Below are positions 53,454 through 62,708 of a stretch of 64,000 bases of DNA, one piece after another. Source of the stretch: Pseudohongiella acticola. GTDB taxonomy: Bacteria; Pseudomonadota; Gammaproteobacteria; Pseudomonadales; Pseudohongiellaceae. Every line of letters begins with the position of its first letter. The stretch's first letter is position 1. Below the pieces are notes generated by a model. That model searched no databases and was not told the DNA's origin. It saw only the letters and a program-made list of their open reading frames with translations. The DNA lies in contig NZ_MASR01000001.1 in assembly GCF_001758195.1 (NCBI RefSeq), positions 2,480,001 to 2,544,000 of the forward strand, in the 5' to 3' direction. Position numbers and translations under genes: made by a program.

Positions 53454-53493
53454 AAAAAAAGGGGACGGAGCCTTGGCTCCGTCCCCTTTTTTT
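53454..53493. terminator. strong bidirectional rho-independent terminator
   Basis: A 19-bp perfect stem (A-run plus GGGGACGGAGCC, mirrored by GGCTCCGTCCCC plus T-run) closes on a 2-nt TT loop. Seven A residues lead on one side and seven T on the other, so it works in both directions. It ends the TonB receptor transcript (plus) and the rpsU-yqeY-dnaG-rpoD transcript (minus). Confidence 0.95.
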
Positions 53494-53509
53494 ACGTCTC
53501 TTTATAGAC

Positions 53510-55381
53510 TTACTCGTCCAGGAAACTCCGCAGGTGGTCGGAGCGGGTCGGGTGGCGCAGCTTGCGCAGTGCCTTGGCTTCTATCTGACGGATGCGCTCG
53601 CGCGTCACGTCAAACTGTTTGCCTACCTCTTCCAGCGTGTGGTCGGTATTCATGTCGATACCAAAACGCATGCGCAGCACTTTTGCTTCGCGTGCGGTCA
53701 GGCTGTTAAGCACTTCGCGGGTAGCTTCGCGCAGGCCTTCCTCAATGGATGAGTCTACCGGGGACTCAACGGTTGAGTCTTCGATAAAGTCGCCCAGATG
53801 CGAGTCTTCATCGTCACCGATCGGTGTCTCCATGGAGATGGGCTCTTTGGCGATCTTAAGGACACGGCGAACCTTGTCTTCAGTCATCTCCATGCGCTCG
53901 CCCAGCTCTTCCGGAGTCGGCTCTCTGCCTTTCTCGTGCACCATCTGACGGCTGATGCGATTCAGCTTGTTGATGGTCTCAATCATGTGCACAGGAATAC
54001 GGATGGTGCGTGCCTGGTCAGCGATCGAGCGGGTAATGGCCTGTCGAATCCACCAGGTGGCGTAGGTCGAGAATTTGTAACCACGGCGGTATTCAAATTT
54101 GTCGACGGCCTTCATCAGGCCAATGTTGCCTTCCTGAATCAGGTCGAGGAACTGCAGACCACGGTTGGTGTACTTCTTGGCAATCGAAATTACCAGACGC
54201 AGGTTGGCCTCCACCATTTCTTTTTTGGCGCGACGCGACTTGGCTTCGCCGATGGACATACCACGGTTGATTTCCTTGATCTCGGCAACCGTCAGGCCTG
54301 ACTCTTCCTGCATGGTCTGCAGCTTTCGCTGAGAGCGGTGGACATCATCTGCAATATCTTTCAGGCGGGCAACCCAGGGCTCTTTGCCTTTGGCAAACTG
54401 GTTGATCCATTTCTCATCAATTTCGCTGCCCGGGAACGTGGTCACGAACGTCTTGCGCGGCATACCTGCGGTGCGCACACACAGCGCCATAATGGCACGT
54501 TCGTGGCGACGGACACGGAACAGGGAGGCGCGGGCCTGATTGACCAGGGCTTCAAACAACTTGGGCGTGAGTTTGAAGGTTTTGAACATTTCGCCCAGTT
54601 TATCCAACTCGGCCAGCGTCTTCTTGTGCGTGCGGCCGTGTTTGCTGATCAGCTTCTCAGTCAGTTCATACTGGGTGCGCAGGTCAGTGAAACGCAGTCG
54701 GGCTTCTTCCGGGTCTGGGCCGGACGTGGTTTCTTCGTCGTCATCGCCATCAATGGCCGATTCGTCATCATCATCGTTATTGTTGCTGCTGCTACTGTCG
54801 GTGCTGCTGTCCGAGGTGTCGTCACTGTCGGCCGCTGCCGGCAACTCAGGATCATCAACTTCCAGATAGCCGGTAATGACATCTGTCAGGCGGCGCTCTT
54901 CGGCAGTCACCTGATCGTATTCTTTCAGCACATGGGCAACCGTGCCCGGGAAGCTGGACATGGACTTCATCAGCTCGCGCAGGCCTTCTTCAATGCGCTT
55001 GGCAATGACAATTTCGCCTTCTCGGGTCAGCAGTTCCACTGTGCCCATTTCGCGCATGTACATACGCACCGGGTCGGTGGTGCGACCGGCCTCGTTTTCC
55101 ACGGCGGCCAGCGCTGCAGCAGCTTCCGCCGCGGCCAACTCGTCAGTGCCGCTTTCGTCGCCATCGTTCAGCAATAAGGTATCGGCATCCGGTGCGGTTT
55201 CAAACACCTTGATGCCCATATCATTGATCATCTGAATGATGTCTTCGACCTGATCCGGGTCCGATATGGATTCGGGCAGGTGATCGTTGACTTCGGCGTA
55301 GGTCAGGTAACCTTGCTCTTTGCCTTTGGCAATAAGGGCTTTTAGGCCGGATTGAGGTGAACTCAGGCGCGAATCAGACAT
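53510..55381 (-). CDS. rpoD: RNA polymerase primary sigma factor RpoD (sigma-70)
   Basis: 623 residues. Region 1.1 opens with [16 protein letters not shown]. Region 1.2 has [11 protein letters not shown]. Region 2 has [16 protein letters not shown] and [12 protein letters not shown]. Region 4 has the helix-turn-helix [16 protein letters not shown]. The nonconserved region carries an acidic/serine tract (about 185-218) that looks longer than usual. It is the housekeeping sigma factor and the last gene of the macromolecular synthesis operon after dnaG, ending at the strong terminator. Confidence 0.98.
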   Translation of the reverse strand: MSDSRLSSPQSGLKALIAKGKEQGYLTYAEVNDHLPESISDPDQVEDIIQMINDMGIKVFETAPDADTLLLNDGDESGTDELAAAEAAAALAAVENEAGRTTDPVRMYMREMGTVELLTREGEIVIAKRIEEGLRELMKSMSSFPGTVAHVLKEYDQVTAEERRLTDVITGYLEVDDPELPAAADSDDTSDSSTDSSSSNNNDDDDESAIDGDDDEETTSGPDPEEARLRFTDLRTQYELTEKLISKHGRTHKKTLAELDKLGEMFKTFKLTPKLFEALVNQARASLFRVRRHERAIMALCVRTAGMPRKTFVTTFPGSEIDEKWINQFAKGKEPWVARLKDIADDVHRSQRKLQTMQEESGLTVAEIKEINRGMSIGEAKSRRAKKEMVEANLRLVISIAKKYTNRGLQFLDLIQEGNIGLMKAVDKFEYRRGYKFSTYATWWIRQAITRSIADQARTIRIPVHMIETINKLNRISRQMVHEKGREPTPEELGERMEMTEDKVRRVLKIAKEPISMETPIGDDEDSHLGDFIEDSTVESPVDSSIEEGLREATREVLNSLTAREAKVLRMRFGIDMNTDHTLEEVGKQFDVTRERIRQIEAKALRKLRHPTRSDHLRSFLDE

Positions 55382-55470
55382 AGCTTCCCATTCGGTTTAG
55401 ATGTAACCGCTTCGAAAATAAAAATCAGCCGGGCATTATAGCCCTTGTGCTGGATGGTTTCCAGTGACAG

Positions 55471-57339
55471 TCAGTCACCAGGGTCCTCGTTTTTTACTGA
55501 CCGCAAACGTGGTTTGAGTCGTTCAAGCAACTGGCGGCGTTGATGTTGCTTGTCAGCTTCCTGTCGTAACTGGCGTAACACAAAGCTGAATTCTTCAGCC
55601 TGGCCTGCCGCCGGGGTGATTCTCTCGTTCTTTAGCAGTTGAGTCAGGCGTTTGCCGGGAGGAGTGCCATAACAGTGCCCCAGCAATGCGTAGGTAGTTA
55701 TATCGGGGTCAGATTGCGAGAATTCAAGGAGTTCCAGCAATAAATCCACATCTGGGTCCTGTAGATGGCGCAAGGCCGTGAGATCGCCTTCAACCGTGGT
55801 GGCCAGTGTGGGCTGCTGCAGTAGTAATTCGATGGCTATCAGGCCGGCTGGTTTGTTGACGCGTTTGCCGCGTGGTGCCGGATCCGCGGGGGCTTGCGGC
55901 TGTCGTCGCTGGCCCGGGCCTGCTGTTGTTGTCGGCACGGCATGAGGTGGTTCGTCCCAGTCTGGTGGGGCGTCCCGGGCAGGAGCCTGCTCCTGCGGTG
56001 CTGGTGCAGCGGCCGGCGTCTGTTGCAGCAGGCGGTCAATGGTGTCGCGCTGACTGCCAGTGATCTGTGCCAACTGATCCAGCATGAGTTGCTGGAACAG
56101 GCCGCGCGGCAACAGTTTGATCAGCGGGATGCACTGGCTGAACAGGCGGGCTTTGCCATCCATAGTGGTGGCATCAATGTCCTGCTGCATGTGTTCAAAA
56201 AAGTAGTTGGACAGCGAGCCCGATCGGTTCAGGCGGGCAAGAAAACCATCGGCACCTTCTTTGCGCACCAGGGTGTCCGGATCTTCGCCCTCGGGCAGAA
56301 ACAGGAAGCGAATCTGGCGACCATCTTCCATTGCCGGAAGTGACGCCTGAAGGGCGCGCCAGGCGGCAGTGCGGCCGGCGTTGTCGCCATCAAAACAGAA
56401 TATGACTTCGGGGGCCAGGCGGAAGAGCTTTTCCAGGTGGCTGGTATTGGAAGCGGTGCCCAGTGTTGCCACGGCGAAGTTGATGCCGTGCTGAGCCAGC
56501 GCCACAACATCCATGTAACCTTCAACAATGACGAAACGTTCCGGTTTGCGGGCGGCCTTGCGGGCTTCATAGAGACCGTAAAGTTCCCGGCTTTTGTGGT
56601 AAACGGGCGTTTCCGGGGAGTTCAGGTACTTGGGTTTGTCATCGCCGAGCACGCGGCCGCCAAAGGCGATGACGCGACCGCGACTGTCACGAATGGGAAA
56701 CATGATGCGATCGCGGAAGCGATCATAATGTGTGTCCTGACGTTCCTGTTGGCGCTCGGGGTCACGGGCAATGATCAGCCCCGCCTTTTCCTGGATCGGG
56801 CGCTTGATTTTGTATTCGTCCAGGTGTTTTAGCAGGTTGTCCCAGCCTGGTGGCGCCAGGCCGATGGCAAAGCGTTTGGCGACTTCGCCGGTCAGGCCGC
56901 GCGACTTCAGGTAGGCAACGGCCTTGTTGCGCGCCGGGTGCTGGCGCAACTGTTGCTGAAAGTAAACGTTGGCCTGTTCCAGCGAGCTGAGCAATTCGTT
57001 GTTTTCGCTGCTGCGTTGCTGGCCGGCGGCGCTCCGTTCCTCGCGCGGCACGCTCAGGCCGCAATCGGCCGCCAGGGTTTCCACGGCATCCGGGAATTCC
57101 TTGTGATCAAAATTCATCACAAAGCCCAGGGCGTTGCCGGCTGCGCCGCAGCCGAAGCAGTAATAGAACTGCTTTTCCGGCTCTACACTGAAAGAGGGGG
57201 TCTTTTCCTGGTGGAAGGGGCAGCAGGCGGAATAATTTTTACCGGTCTTGCGCAGTTTGACGCGTTTGTCGATGACATCAACGATGTCTACCCGGCTGAG
57301 CAGGTCATCAATAAAATTCTGCGGAATCAGGCCAGCCAT
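55471..57339 (-). CDS. dnaG: DNA primase
   Basis: 622 residues. The N-terminal zinc domain has C-C-P-F-H-Q-E-K-T-P-S-F and Y-Y-C-F-G-C-G. The catalytic TOPRIM core has V-I-V-E-G-Y-M-D-V-V and F-C-F-D-G-D-N-A-G. A ~60-residue proline/alanine-rich linker follows (A-P-A-P-Q-E-Q-A-P-A-R), then a C-terminal DnaB-binding helical domain. It makes RNA primers for chromosome replication. It lies between yqeY (about 115 nt) and rpoD (about 90 nt). Confidence 0.97.
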   Translation of the reverse strand: MAGLIPQNFIDDLLSRVDIVDVIDKRVKLRKTGKNYSACCPFHQEKTPSFSVEPEKQFYYCFGCGAAGNALGFVMNFDHKEFPDAVETLAADCGLSVPREERSAAGQQRSSENNELLSSLEQANVYFQQQLRQHPARNKAVAYLKSRGLTGEVAKRFAIGLAPPGWDNLLKHLDEYKIKRPIQEKAGLIIARDPERQQERQDTHYDRFRDRIMFPIRDSRGRVIAFGGRVLGDDKPKYLNSPETPVYHKSRELYGLYEARKAARKPERFVIVEGYMDVVALAQHGINFAVATLGTASNTSHLEKLFRLAPEVIFCFDGDNAGRTAAWRALQASLPAMEDGRQIRFLFLPEGEDPDTLVRKEGADGFLARLNRSGSLSNYFFEHMQQDIDATTMDGKARLFSQCIPLIKLLPRGLFQQLMLDQLAQITGSQRDTIDRLLQQTPAAAPAPQEQAPARDAPPDWDEPPHAVPTTTAGPGQRRQPQAPADPAPRGKRVNKPAGLIAIELLLQQPTLATTVEGDLTALRHLQDPDVDLLLELLEFSQSDPDITTYALLGHCYGTPPGKRLTQLLKNERITPAAGQAEEFSFVLRQLRQEADKQHQRRQLLERLKPRLRSVKNEDPGD

Positions 57340-57455
57340 GCACGGTAAACCCGGTAGTGATCGGTGGGGTGTTGGCTCAGTGTAACAAACTAGCGTTGCA
57401 AATTAATGCAACGCGACAGCCGATGATGGCCCGGGTCGAATACGATCGATGTTGA

Positions 57456-57914
57456 TCAGGCCTGGCCGAGCTTGCTTTTGATCAGCTGGCCCACGGCGCC
57501 CATGTCGGCGCGGCCGGCCATCTGCGGCTTGACCGCAGCCATGACCTTGCCCATATCCTGGACGCTGCTGGCACCCGTGTCTGCCAGTGCCTGATTGACG
57601 ATGGCGTCAATCTCGGAGTCTGACAGCGGTTGCGGCATGAAGGTTTGCAGCACTTCGATTTCAGATTGCTCGATGTCGGCCAGATCCTGACGCCCGGCAC
57701 TTTCGTACTGGCGAATGGATTCCCGGCGCTGTTTGATCATCTTTTCCAGGATGCTCAGCACACGGGCGTCATCAGGCTCAATCCGTTCATCGACTTCGAT
57801 CCGCTTCACCTCGGCCAGGGCCAGGCGCACGGTACCCAGGCGAGCTTTATCTTTTGCTCGCATGGCATCTTTCATCGCTTCAGTGAGCTGGAGCTTTAGT
57901 GCGCTATCGGCCAT
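57456..57914 (-). CDS. yqeY: GatB/YqeY domain protein
   Basis: 152 residues. The family blocks L-T-E-A-M-K-D-A-M-R-A-K-D-K-A-R-L, I-E-K-M-I-K-Q-R-R-E-S and A-L-A-D-T-G-A-S-S-V-Q-D-M-G-K-V match YqeY, which resembles the tRNA-binding tail of GatB. Its exact role is not known; it is usually found between rpsU and dnaG, as here. The ATG is close behind rpsU, so it belongs to the macromolecular synthesis operon. Confidence 0.93.
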   Translation of the reverse strand: MADSALKLQLTEAMKDAMRAKDKARLGTVRLALAEVKRIEVDERIEPDDARVLSILEKMIKQRRESIRQYESAGRQDLADIEQSEIEVLQTFMPQPLSDSEIDAIVNQALADTGASSVQDMGKVMAAVKPQMAGRADMGAVGQLIKSKLGQA

Positions 57915-57981
57915 AGGGGTATCCAGGATCAGCAGAAACAGGTGCTGCGAAATCCAGTATCAGATCGGCAATCGTGAACAA

Positions 57982-58197
57982 TCAATAGAAGCGCTTGGTC
58001 TTCTTGTTGTCGCGTGACAGCTTCTTCAGGTGGCGCTTTACAGCAGCAGCTGCTTTGCGCTTACGGGCAGCAGTCGGCTTTTCGTAAAATTCCTTGCGAC
58101 GGACTTCGGCAAGAACGCCGGCTTTTTCGCAGGATCGCTTGAAGCGACGCAGAGCCACATCAAACGGCTCGTTTTCTTTCAGTTTTACCATTGGCAT
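57982..58197 (-). CDS. rpsU: 30S ribosomal protein S21
   Basis: 71 residues, the standard size, starting [19 protein letters not shown] and rich in Lys and Arg at the C-terminus. An earlier ATG would add seven unlikely residues. It binds the 3' region of 16S rRNA and helps base pairing with mRNA. It is the first gene of rpsU-yqeY-dnaG-rpoD and diverges from tsaD. A candidate promoter lies about 40-70 nt upstream. Confidence 0.97.
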   Translation of the reverse strand: MPMVKLKENEPFDVALRRFKRSCEKAGVLAEVRRKEFYEKPTAARKRKAAAAVKRHLKKLSRDNKKTKRFY

Positions 58198-58237
58198 AGT
58201 GCAGAGACACCTTTGCATTCAATTTAAAAGGGCGCAT

Positions 58238-58266
58238 ATGGTAATGCGGCGCGCAGGAAAATGCAA
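58238..58266 (-). promoter_or_regulatory. candidate sigma-70 promoter of rpsU operon
   Basis: On the minus strand TTGCAT (58261-58266) and TACCAT (58238-58243) are separated by 17 nt, fitting -35 and -10 elements (four of six matches each). They lie 40 nt before the rpsU start in the divergent region with tsaD. Weak, unverified, but the spacing and position are right. Confidence 0.35.
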
Positions 58267-58365
58267 AACCTAAATTGCCCAATCCGGCCAAATACTGGCT
58301 TATCCAAGGGGGCTGCCGTATTATTCACGTCTTTTTGCAGCATTTGAACAGGTCAGACAACTTTT

Positions 58366-59415
58366 ATGCGTGTTTTGGGTCTTGAAACCTCGTGTGATGA
58401 GACTGGGGTAGCAATATACGACAGTGAACAGGGTTTGCTGGCGGACGCGCTGTACAGTCAGGTAGAGATGCACGCCGTCTACGGAGGCGTGATCCCGGAG
58501 CTGGCGTCACGCGATCATATTCGCAAGACACTGCCCATGATCCGGCAGTTGCTGGCAGAGAATAACGTGCCCGCTTCCTCCATTGAGGGGATAGCCTATA
58601 CCGCCGGCCCCGGGCTGATCGGCGCCTTGCTGGTGGGCGCGGCGCTGGGCCGATCACTGGCCATGGCCTGGGATGTCCCGGCAGTGGGTGTGCACCACAT
58701 GGAAGGCCACCTGCTGGCACCGATGCTGGAAGCCAATCCGCCCGCTTTTCCTTTTGTTGCCTTGCTGGTGTCCGGCGGGCACACGCAGCTGGTTGCGGTG
58801 CAGGGTATCGGGGAGTACACCTTGCTGGGCGAATCACTGGATGATGCTGCCGGCGAAGCCTTTGATAAAGTGGCCAAAATGCTTGGGCTGTCGTACCCGG
58901 GTGGTCCTCGCGTAGCCGCGTTGGCGACACAGGGCACCGCAGGAAGATTTGTATTTCCCCGGCCCATGACTAACCGGCCCGGACTGGATTTCAGCTTCAG
59001 TGGTTTAAAGACGTTTGTGCGCAACACCGTGGCCGAGCTCGAGGGTGCCGGGTCGGGGAATATCAGTGAACAGGATAAAGCCGATGTTGCGCTGGCCTTT
59101 GAAGGAGCCGTCGTGCAGACGCTGGTCATCAAATGTCGCCGTGCTTTGCAGCAGACCGGAATGCGTCGCCTGATCATAGCCGGGGGTGTCAGCGCCAATA
59201 CCCATCTTCGCGCCGGCCTCGAAGCCATGGTGCAGGCGCAGCACAGTCAGCTGTTTTATGCGCAACCGCGCTTTTGTACCGACAATGGTGCCATGATCGC
59301 CTATGCCGGCTGCCAGCGTTTGCTGGCCGGTCAGCGCGAGGGGCTGGAGATCAGTGCCCGGCCTCGCTGGCCCATGGACACACTGCCATCACTCAAAAAC
59401 CTGTCCGGAATCTGA
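58366..59415 (+). CDS. tsaD: tRNA N6-threonylcarbamoyladenosine transferase subunit TsaD
   Basis: 349 residues. Family features are [14 protein letters not shown], the metal histidines in [27 protein letters not shown] and [10 protein letters not shown]. It is the ATP-dependent enzyme that forms t6A at position 37 of tRNAs reading ANN codons. It is divergent from rpsU. The folB ATG begins only 2 nt after its stop, an arrangement without the plsY gene common in gammaproteobacteria. Confidence 0.98.
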   Translation: MRVLGLETSCDETGVAIYDSEQGLLADALYSQVEMHAVYGGVIPELASRDHIRKTLPMIRQLLAENNVPASSIEGIAYTAGPGLIGALLVGAALGRSLAMAWDVPAVGVHHMEGHLLAPMLEANPPAFPFVALLVSGGHTQLVAVQGIGEYTLLGESLDDAAGEAFDKVAKMLGLSYPGGPRVAALATQGTAGRFVFPRPMTNRPGLDFSFSGLKTFVRNTVAELEGAGSGNISEQDKADVALAFEGAVVQTLVIKCRRALQQTGMRRLIIAGGVSANTHLRAGLEAMVQAQHSQLFYAQPRFCTDNGAMIAYAGCQRLLAGQREGLEISARPRWPMDTLPSLKNLSGI

Positions 59416-59417
59416 TT

Positions 59418-59792
59418 ATGGATATTGTTTACATCAAAGAGCTGGAAATCAGGACCGTGATCGGGATCTACGACTGGGAGCGCGAAATAAAGCAGACGGT
59501 CAGTATCGATCTGGACATGGCGACAGACATCAGACCGGCCGCGGCAACCGAGGATATCAGCAAAACTTTAGACTACAAGGCGGTTTCCAAGCGCCTGATA
59601 GCGTTTGTCGAAGAGGCGGAATTTCTGTTAATCGAAACCATGGCAGAGCAGATGGCGGCGATCATTCTTTCCGAGTTTCCGGTTGGCTGGCTGCGCCTCA
59701 GGCTGGGCAAGCCGGGAGCGGTCACCGGTGCCCGGGACGTTGGTGTGATTATCGAGCGCGGTCAACAACCCGAGCGTCTCCCGCGGCTCTGA
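59418..59792 (+). CDS. folB: dihydroneopterin aldolase
   Basis: 124 residues. The start MDIVYIKELEIRTVIGIYDW is the typical beginning of FolB, followed by E-R-E-I-K-Q and a conserved D-Y-K-A-V-S-K-R, then the glutamate-rich F-L-L-I-E-T-M-A-E. The family's closing K-P-G-A-V-T-G-A-R-D-V-G-V is present. It cleaves 7,8-dihydroneopterin to the hydroxymethyl pterin and glycolaldehyde. The ATG follows the tsaD stop by 2 nt; folK is 40 nt downstream. Confidence 0.95.
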   Translation: MDIVYIKELEIRTVIGIYDWEREIKQTVSIDLDMATDIRPAAATEDISKTLDYKAVSKRLIAFVEEAEFLLIETMAEQMAAIILSEFPVGWLRLRLGKPGAVTGARDVGVIIERGQQPERLPRL

Positions 59793-59832
59793 CATTCTTT
59801 CGCGACACCCGCGATAAAATCTGGACTTTGTT

Positions 59833-60354
59833 ATGTCATTACTTACGCTGAGCCTGGGCAGTAATCAGCAGGCGGATCATCATATCCGGGCGGCGCTGGA
59901 TGCGCTGCAAGCAGATTATGGCACGCTGCAGATATCGTCCGTGTTTGAAAGCAGGGCGGTGGGGTTTGACGGCAATAATTTTCTCAACATGGTGGTGGCG
60001 GTTGACACCGATATGGCGCTGGCCACGGTCAGTGCCCGTATCAAAGCGCTGGAAGCTGAGCATGGCAGGGTCAGGGGCGGGCCACGCTTCAGTCCGCGAA
60101 CATTGGACATTGATATCCTGACCTACGCAGATTGTGTCGGCGACTATGACGGCATTGTCCTGCCGAGGCCGGAAATTACTGAGAATGCGTTTGTGTTGTG
60201 GCCAATGTCACAGCTTTGTGGCGATCTGACTGATCCCCATACCGGGCTGTCCTACGCGACCCTGTGGCAGCAGTATGATAAATCCCGACAGGTGTTATGG
60301 CCCATCGATTTTGACTGGCAGGGCAGGCGGATTTCCAGCGCGGTCGACGCTTAA
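59833..60354 (+). CDS. folK: hydroxymethyl-dihydropterin pyrophosphokinase
   Basis: 173 residues. The signature S-L-G-S-N opens the sequence, followed by S-S-V-F-E-S-R-A-V-G, F-L-N-M-V-V-A-V, the R-x-x-x-R-T-L-D-I-D-I-L segment and L-P-R-P-E-I. It transfers pyrophosphate from ATP to the pterin made by FolB, on the way to dihydropteroate. It ends the tsaD-folB-folK run just before a GC-rich stem-loop. Confidence 0.95.
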   Translation: MSLLTLSLGSNQQADHHIRAALDALQADYGTLQISSVFESRAVGFDGNNFLNMVVAVDTDMALATVSARIKALEAEHGRVRGGPRFSPRTLDIDILTYADCVGDYDGIVLPRPEITENAFVLWPMSQLCGDLTDPHTGLSYATLWQQYDKSRQVLWPIDFDWQGRRISSAVDA

Positions 60355-60366
60355 CAAAGGCTGTTT

Positions 60367-60398
60367 CAGTGCCGGGCAGCGAGTGCTGCCCGGCACTG
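60367..60398. terminator. GC-rich stem-loop between convergent genes
   Basis: A perfect 14-bp stem (CAGTGCCGGGCAGC / GCTGCCCGGCACTG) closes on GAGT. It lies between the folK end and the permease end. It has no T-run on either side, so it may be a factor-dependent terminator or an RNA 3'-end stabiliser. Confidence 0.6.
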
Positions 60399-60405
60399 AC
60401 GTCGA

Positions 60406-61824
60406 TTACAGATCTTTGGCGACAGCCGCTTCAGCAGTCGCCTTGTCGGCAGCGTCTGCGGCTTCTTTCTTGGCGGTAAATACGCCCGGACCCACCACAA
60501 CCAGGATGGTCGCCAGGCCGGCGAGCAAACCTGTCCATGGATCAAACAGCGAGAAGGCGATGGCTGTCAGGACCATGGCGCCGCGCTCGGTGCTGTCAGT
60601 TACCGTGGTCAGCGCAAGCGTGGCGCAGGCAAAACCCGTCAACAGCAATGTTACCGCCAGCGCGATGGGCAGTAATGGCTGCAGCATGGTGACAATGGGC
60701 AGCACAATGAACAGGACCGGGAACCCGTAAACATAGTAGGCCGAGATGCCATCAAAAATGGAATCCATCTTGTCGCGACCCGTGACCCAGCGTTTGAGTA
60801 CAATGACCTGAATACCCGTCCACAGCACACCCTGAGTACCAAAGAACGGTGCCACCACTGCCATGGCGGCGTTGCGAATGCCGGTGGCCATGTGGGTACG
60901 GTTGCCGTTGACGTCGAGCTTCTCATCCGGCCGCATTGGCTGAGAATTCTTGATCATTTCATTGCCGGTGACCACATCACCAAAGAACAGGATATAGGTA
61001 ATGAATGCCAGTGGCAGTGCGTTCAGGAACATGGTGACACTGGGCCAACCGATGTTCAGAGGCGAGGCTTTCTCCCACATGCTGGTCGCATGTGTCGGCA
61101 CATCCAGCAGGCCTGATTGAATATTGAACTGCATCTCACCGGTGACCAGGCCGACGACGCCGGCGACAACAAAGGCCGGCAGCAGACCCAGCCCGGCAAT
61201 TTTGGCCAGAATCGGCATTTTTGCGGCCTGGCGCTGGAACGGCTTGGAGAAAGTCAGGAACATGCACAATGCCAGCGCAGAAATGGCGGCAATCGGCGTT
61301 GAGTTCAGAGCGCTGGCCGCATCATTCTGGTCAAAAATACGCAGGAAGGCAGCAACCGCTGCCCCCAGGATAATCCCGCCCTTGAGCACATTGGGTACCC
61401 AGGCCACCAGTTTCGCCCCCAATCCGGTAATGCCGAGGAAGATCAGCAGGGCGGCGAAATTGAGCGATAGCGCAGTCATCAACTGAAATTGCTCTTCCGG
61501 CGTATTGCCTCCGCCCAACACAAACGCAAAGATGAACGGCAACGCCGGTGTCAGCCAGCCCGGTGCCAGCGGATCGCCAAAGATCATCCAGCCGGCAGAA
61601 ATCAACATGGTGTGAAACATGGCCATGGTGACAGCTTCTTCGAAGCTGAGGCCGAATGAGGCGGTCATGACCGGTACCAGGGCCAGGCCAGTGGCACCGG
61701 CAACGCAGATACCCTGCAGAAACTCGGGCAATGCAAAGCGCATGTGGACAAAGGGAATACGGAAGACGAACGGGCCCCATTTGATACCTGGCTGGATCTC
61801 TCCCTCTCGGCGTTTTGACAGCAT
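60406..61824 (-). CDS. NCS2-like/SulP-like membrane permease
   Basis: About 472 residues from MLSKRREG; an earlier ATG adds unlikely residues. It has twelve or more helices. L-P-E-F-L-Q-G-I-C-V-A-G-A-T-G-L-A, G-G-G-N-T-P-E-E-Q-F and the G-T-Q-G-V-L-W-T-G motif suggest the SLC23/26 fold of NCS2 (nucleobase) or SulP (anion) transporters. I cannot assign a substrate. An Ala/Asp/Lys-rich C-terminal tail (K-K-E-A-A-D-A-A-D-K-A-T-A-E) is unusual. The gene is convergent with folK and lies upstream of nothing on its strand. Confidence 0.75.
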   Translation of the reverse strand: MLSKRREGEIQPGIKWGPFVFRIPFVHMRFALPEFLQGICVAGATGLALVPVMTASFGLSFEEAVTMAMFHTMLISAGWMIFGDPLAPGWLTPALPFIFAFVLGGGNTPEEQFQLMTALSLNFAALLIFLGITGLGAKLVAWVPNVLKGGIILGAAVAAFLRIFDQNDAASALNSTPIAAISALALCMFLTFSKPFQRQAAKMPILAKIAGLGLLPAFVVAGVVGLVTGEMQFNIQSGLLDVPTHATSMWEKASPLNIGWPSVTMFLNALPLAFITYILFFGDVVTGNEMIKNSQPMRPDEKLDVNGNRTHMATGIRNAAMAVVAPFFGTQGVLWTGIQVIVLKRWVTGRDKMDSIFDGISAYYVYGFPVLFIVLPIVTMLQPLLPIALAVTLLLTGFACATLALTTVTDSTERGAMVLTAIAFSLFDPWTGLLAGLATILVVVGPGVFTAKKEAADAADKATAEAAVAKDL

Positions 61825-61949
61825 AGTCTGAGTCTCTTTTATTTTATAAGTTATTGACGGACTCACGAATCTTAACCAACAAGACACGACAGGGCAAAGC
61901 TATTCGTCGTTGTTTTGAATGCATTCATCATTTTTGCCCGATGACCTGC

Positions 61950-62708
61950 TCAAGCCAGGCTGCGGCCACCATCAACGCGGATGGTCTGGCCGGTGACATA
62001 AGCCGCATCACGCGCCAGAAACAGCACAGTCTGGGCAATCTCTGCGGGTGTGCCGAGACGTTTCAGGGGAATACCGGCAAGAATGCTGGCTTGTTCGGCG
62101 TCTTGCGTAGCGCCCTCTTCTGTGTGCTCGGGCCATAATATAGCGCCAGGTGACACAGCGTTGACCCTGACTGAGGGGGCCAGTTCGCGTGCCAGCGACC
62201 GGGTCATGGCGCCCAGTGCCGCCTTGGCCATGGTGTAGGCGGAAAAGTCGGCCATGCCGCGATTAACATTGATATCGGTGAGATTGACGATGCTGCCAGC
62301 GCTCTTGATGAGGGCAGGCGCCAGTTGCTGACTGAGGAAAAGCGCAGCGCGGGCATTGCTGTTCATCAGATCCAGCCATTGAGTCTGGGTCAGCGACGCC
62401 AGGGGGGTAGGGTAGAAGCTGCTGGCATTGTTGACCAGTGTGTCCAGTCGCTGATAGCAGGACAGAGCCCTGGTGCCCAGCGCTGCCAAGGCGTGTTCGT
62501 CATTGAGATCGGCCACCAGCACTGAGGCACTGCCGGCGCGATGGCGGTTTAGCTGCGCCGCCAGTGCTTCGGCATCGTGCTGGGAACGGCGGCAGTGAAT
62601 AATCACGCAATAGCCGGCCTGGTGAAAGCAGCGAGCGATCTCGGCACCGATGCGTTTGGCGGCGCCGGTGATAAGCACCACCGGCGTTTGACCTGAGGGC
62701 TGCGTCAT
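61950..62708 (-). CDS. FolM-type pteridine reductase (short-chain dehydrogenase)
   Basis: 252 residues. The SDR cofactor motif T-G-A-A-K-R-I-G is followed by [10 protein letters not shown], a stretch characteristic of pteridine reductases. The catalytic Tyr/Lys are in Y-T-M-A-K. The C-terminus V-D-G-G-R-S is standard for SDRs. It probably reduces dihydropteridines, or dihydrofolate as a side activity, with NADPH. It is near folB and folK, which supports the pterin role. The start overlaps the cca stop by 4 nt (ATGA), so it is the second gene of a cca-led operon. Confidence 0.9.
   Translation of the reverse strand: MTQPSGQTPVVLITGAAKRIGAEIARCFHQAGYCVIIHCRRSQHDAEALAAQLNRHRAGSASVLVADLNDEHALAALGTRALSCYQRLDTLVNNASSFYPTPLASLTQTQWLDLMNSNARAALFLSQQLAPALIKSAGSIVNLTDINVNRGMADFSAYTMAKAALGAMTRSLARELAPSVRVNAVSPGAILWPEHTEEGATQDAEQASILAGIPLKRLGTPAEIAQTVLFLARDAAYVTGQTIRVDGGRSLA

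Noticed and set aside
54338-55177. 279-codon plus-strand frame
   Set aside because: Antisense to rpoD and explained by codon bias in that gene.
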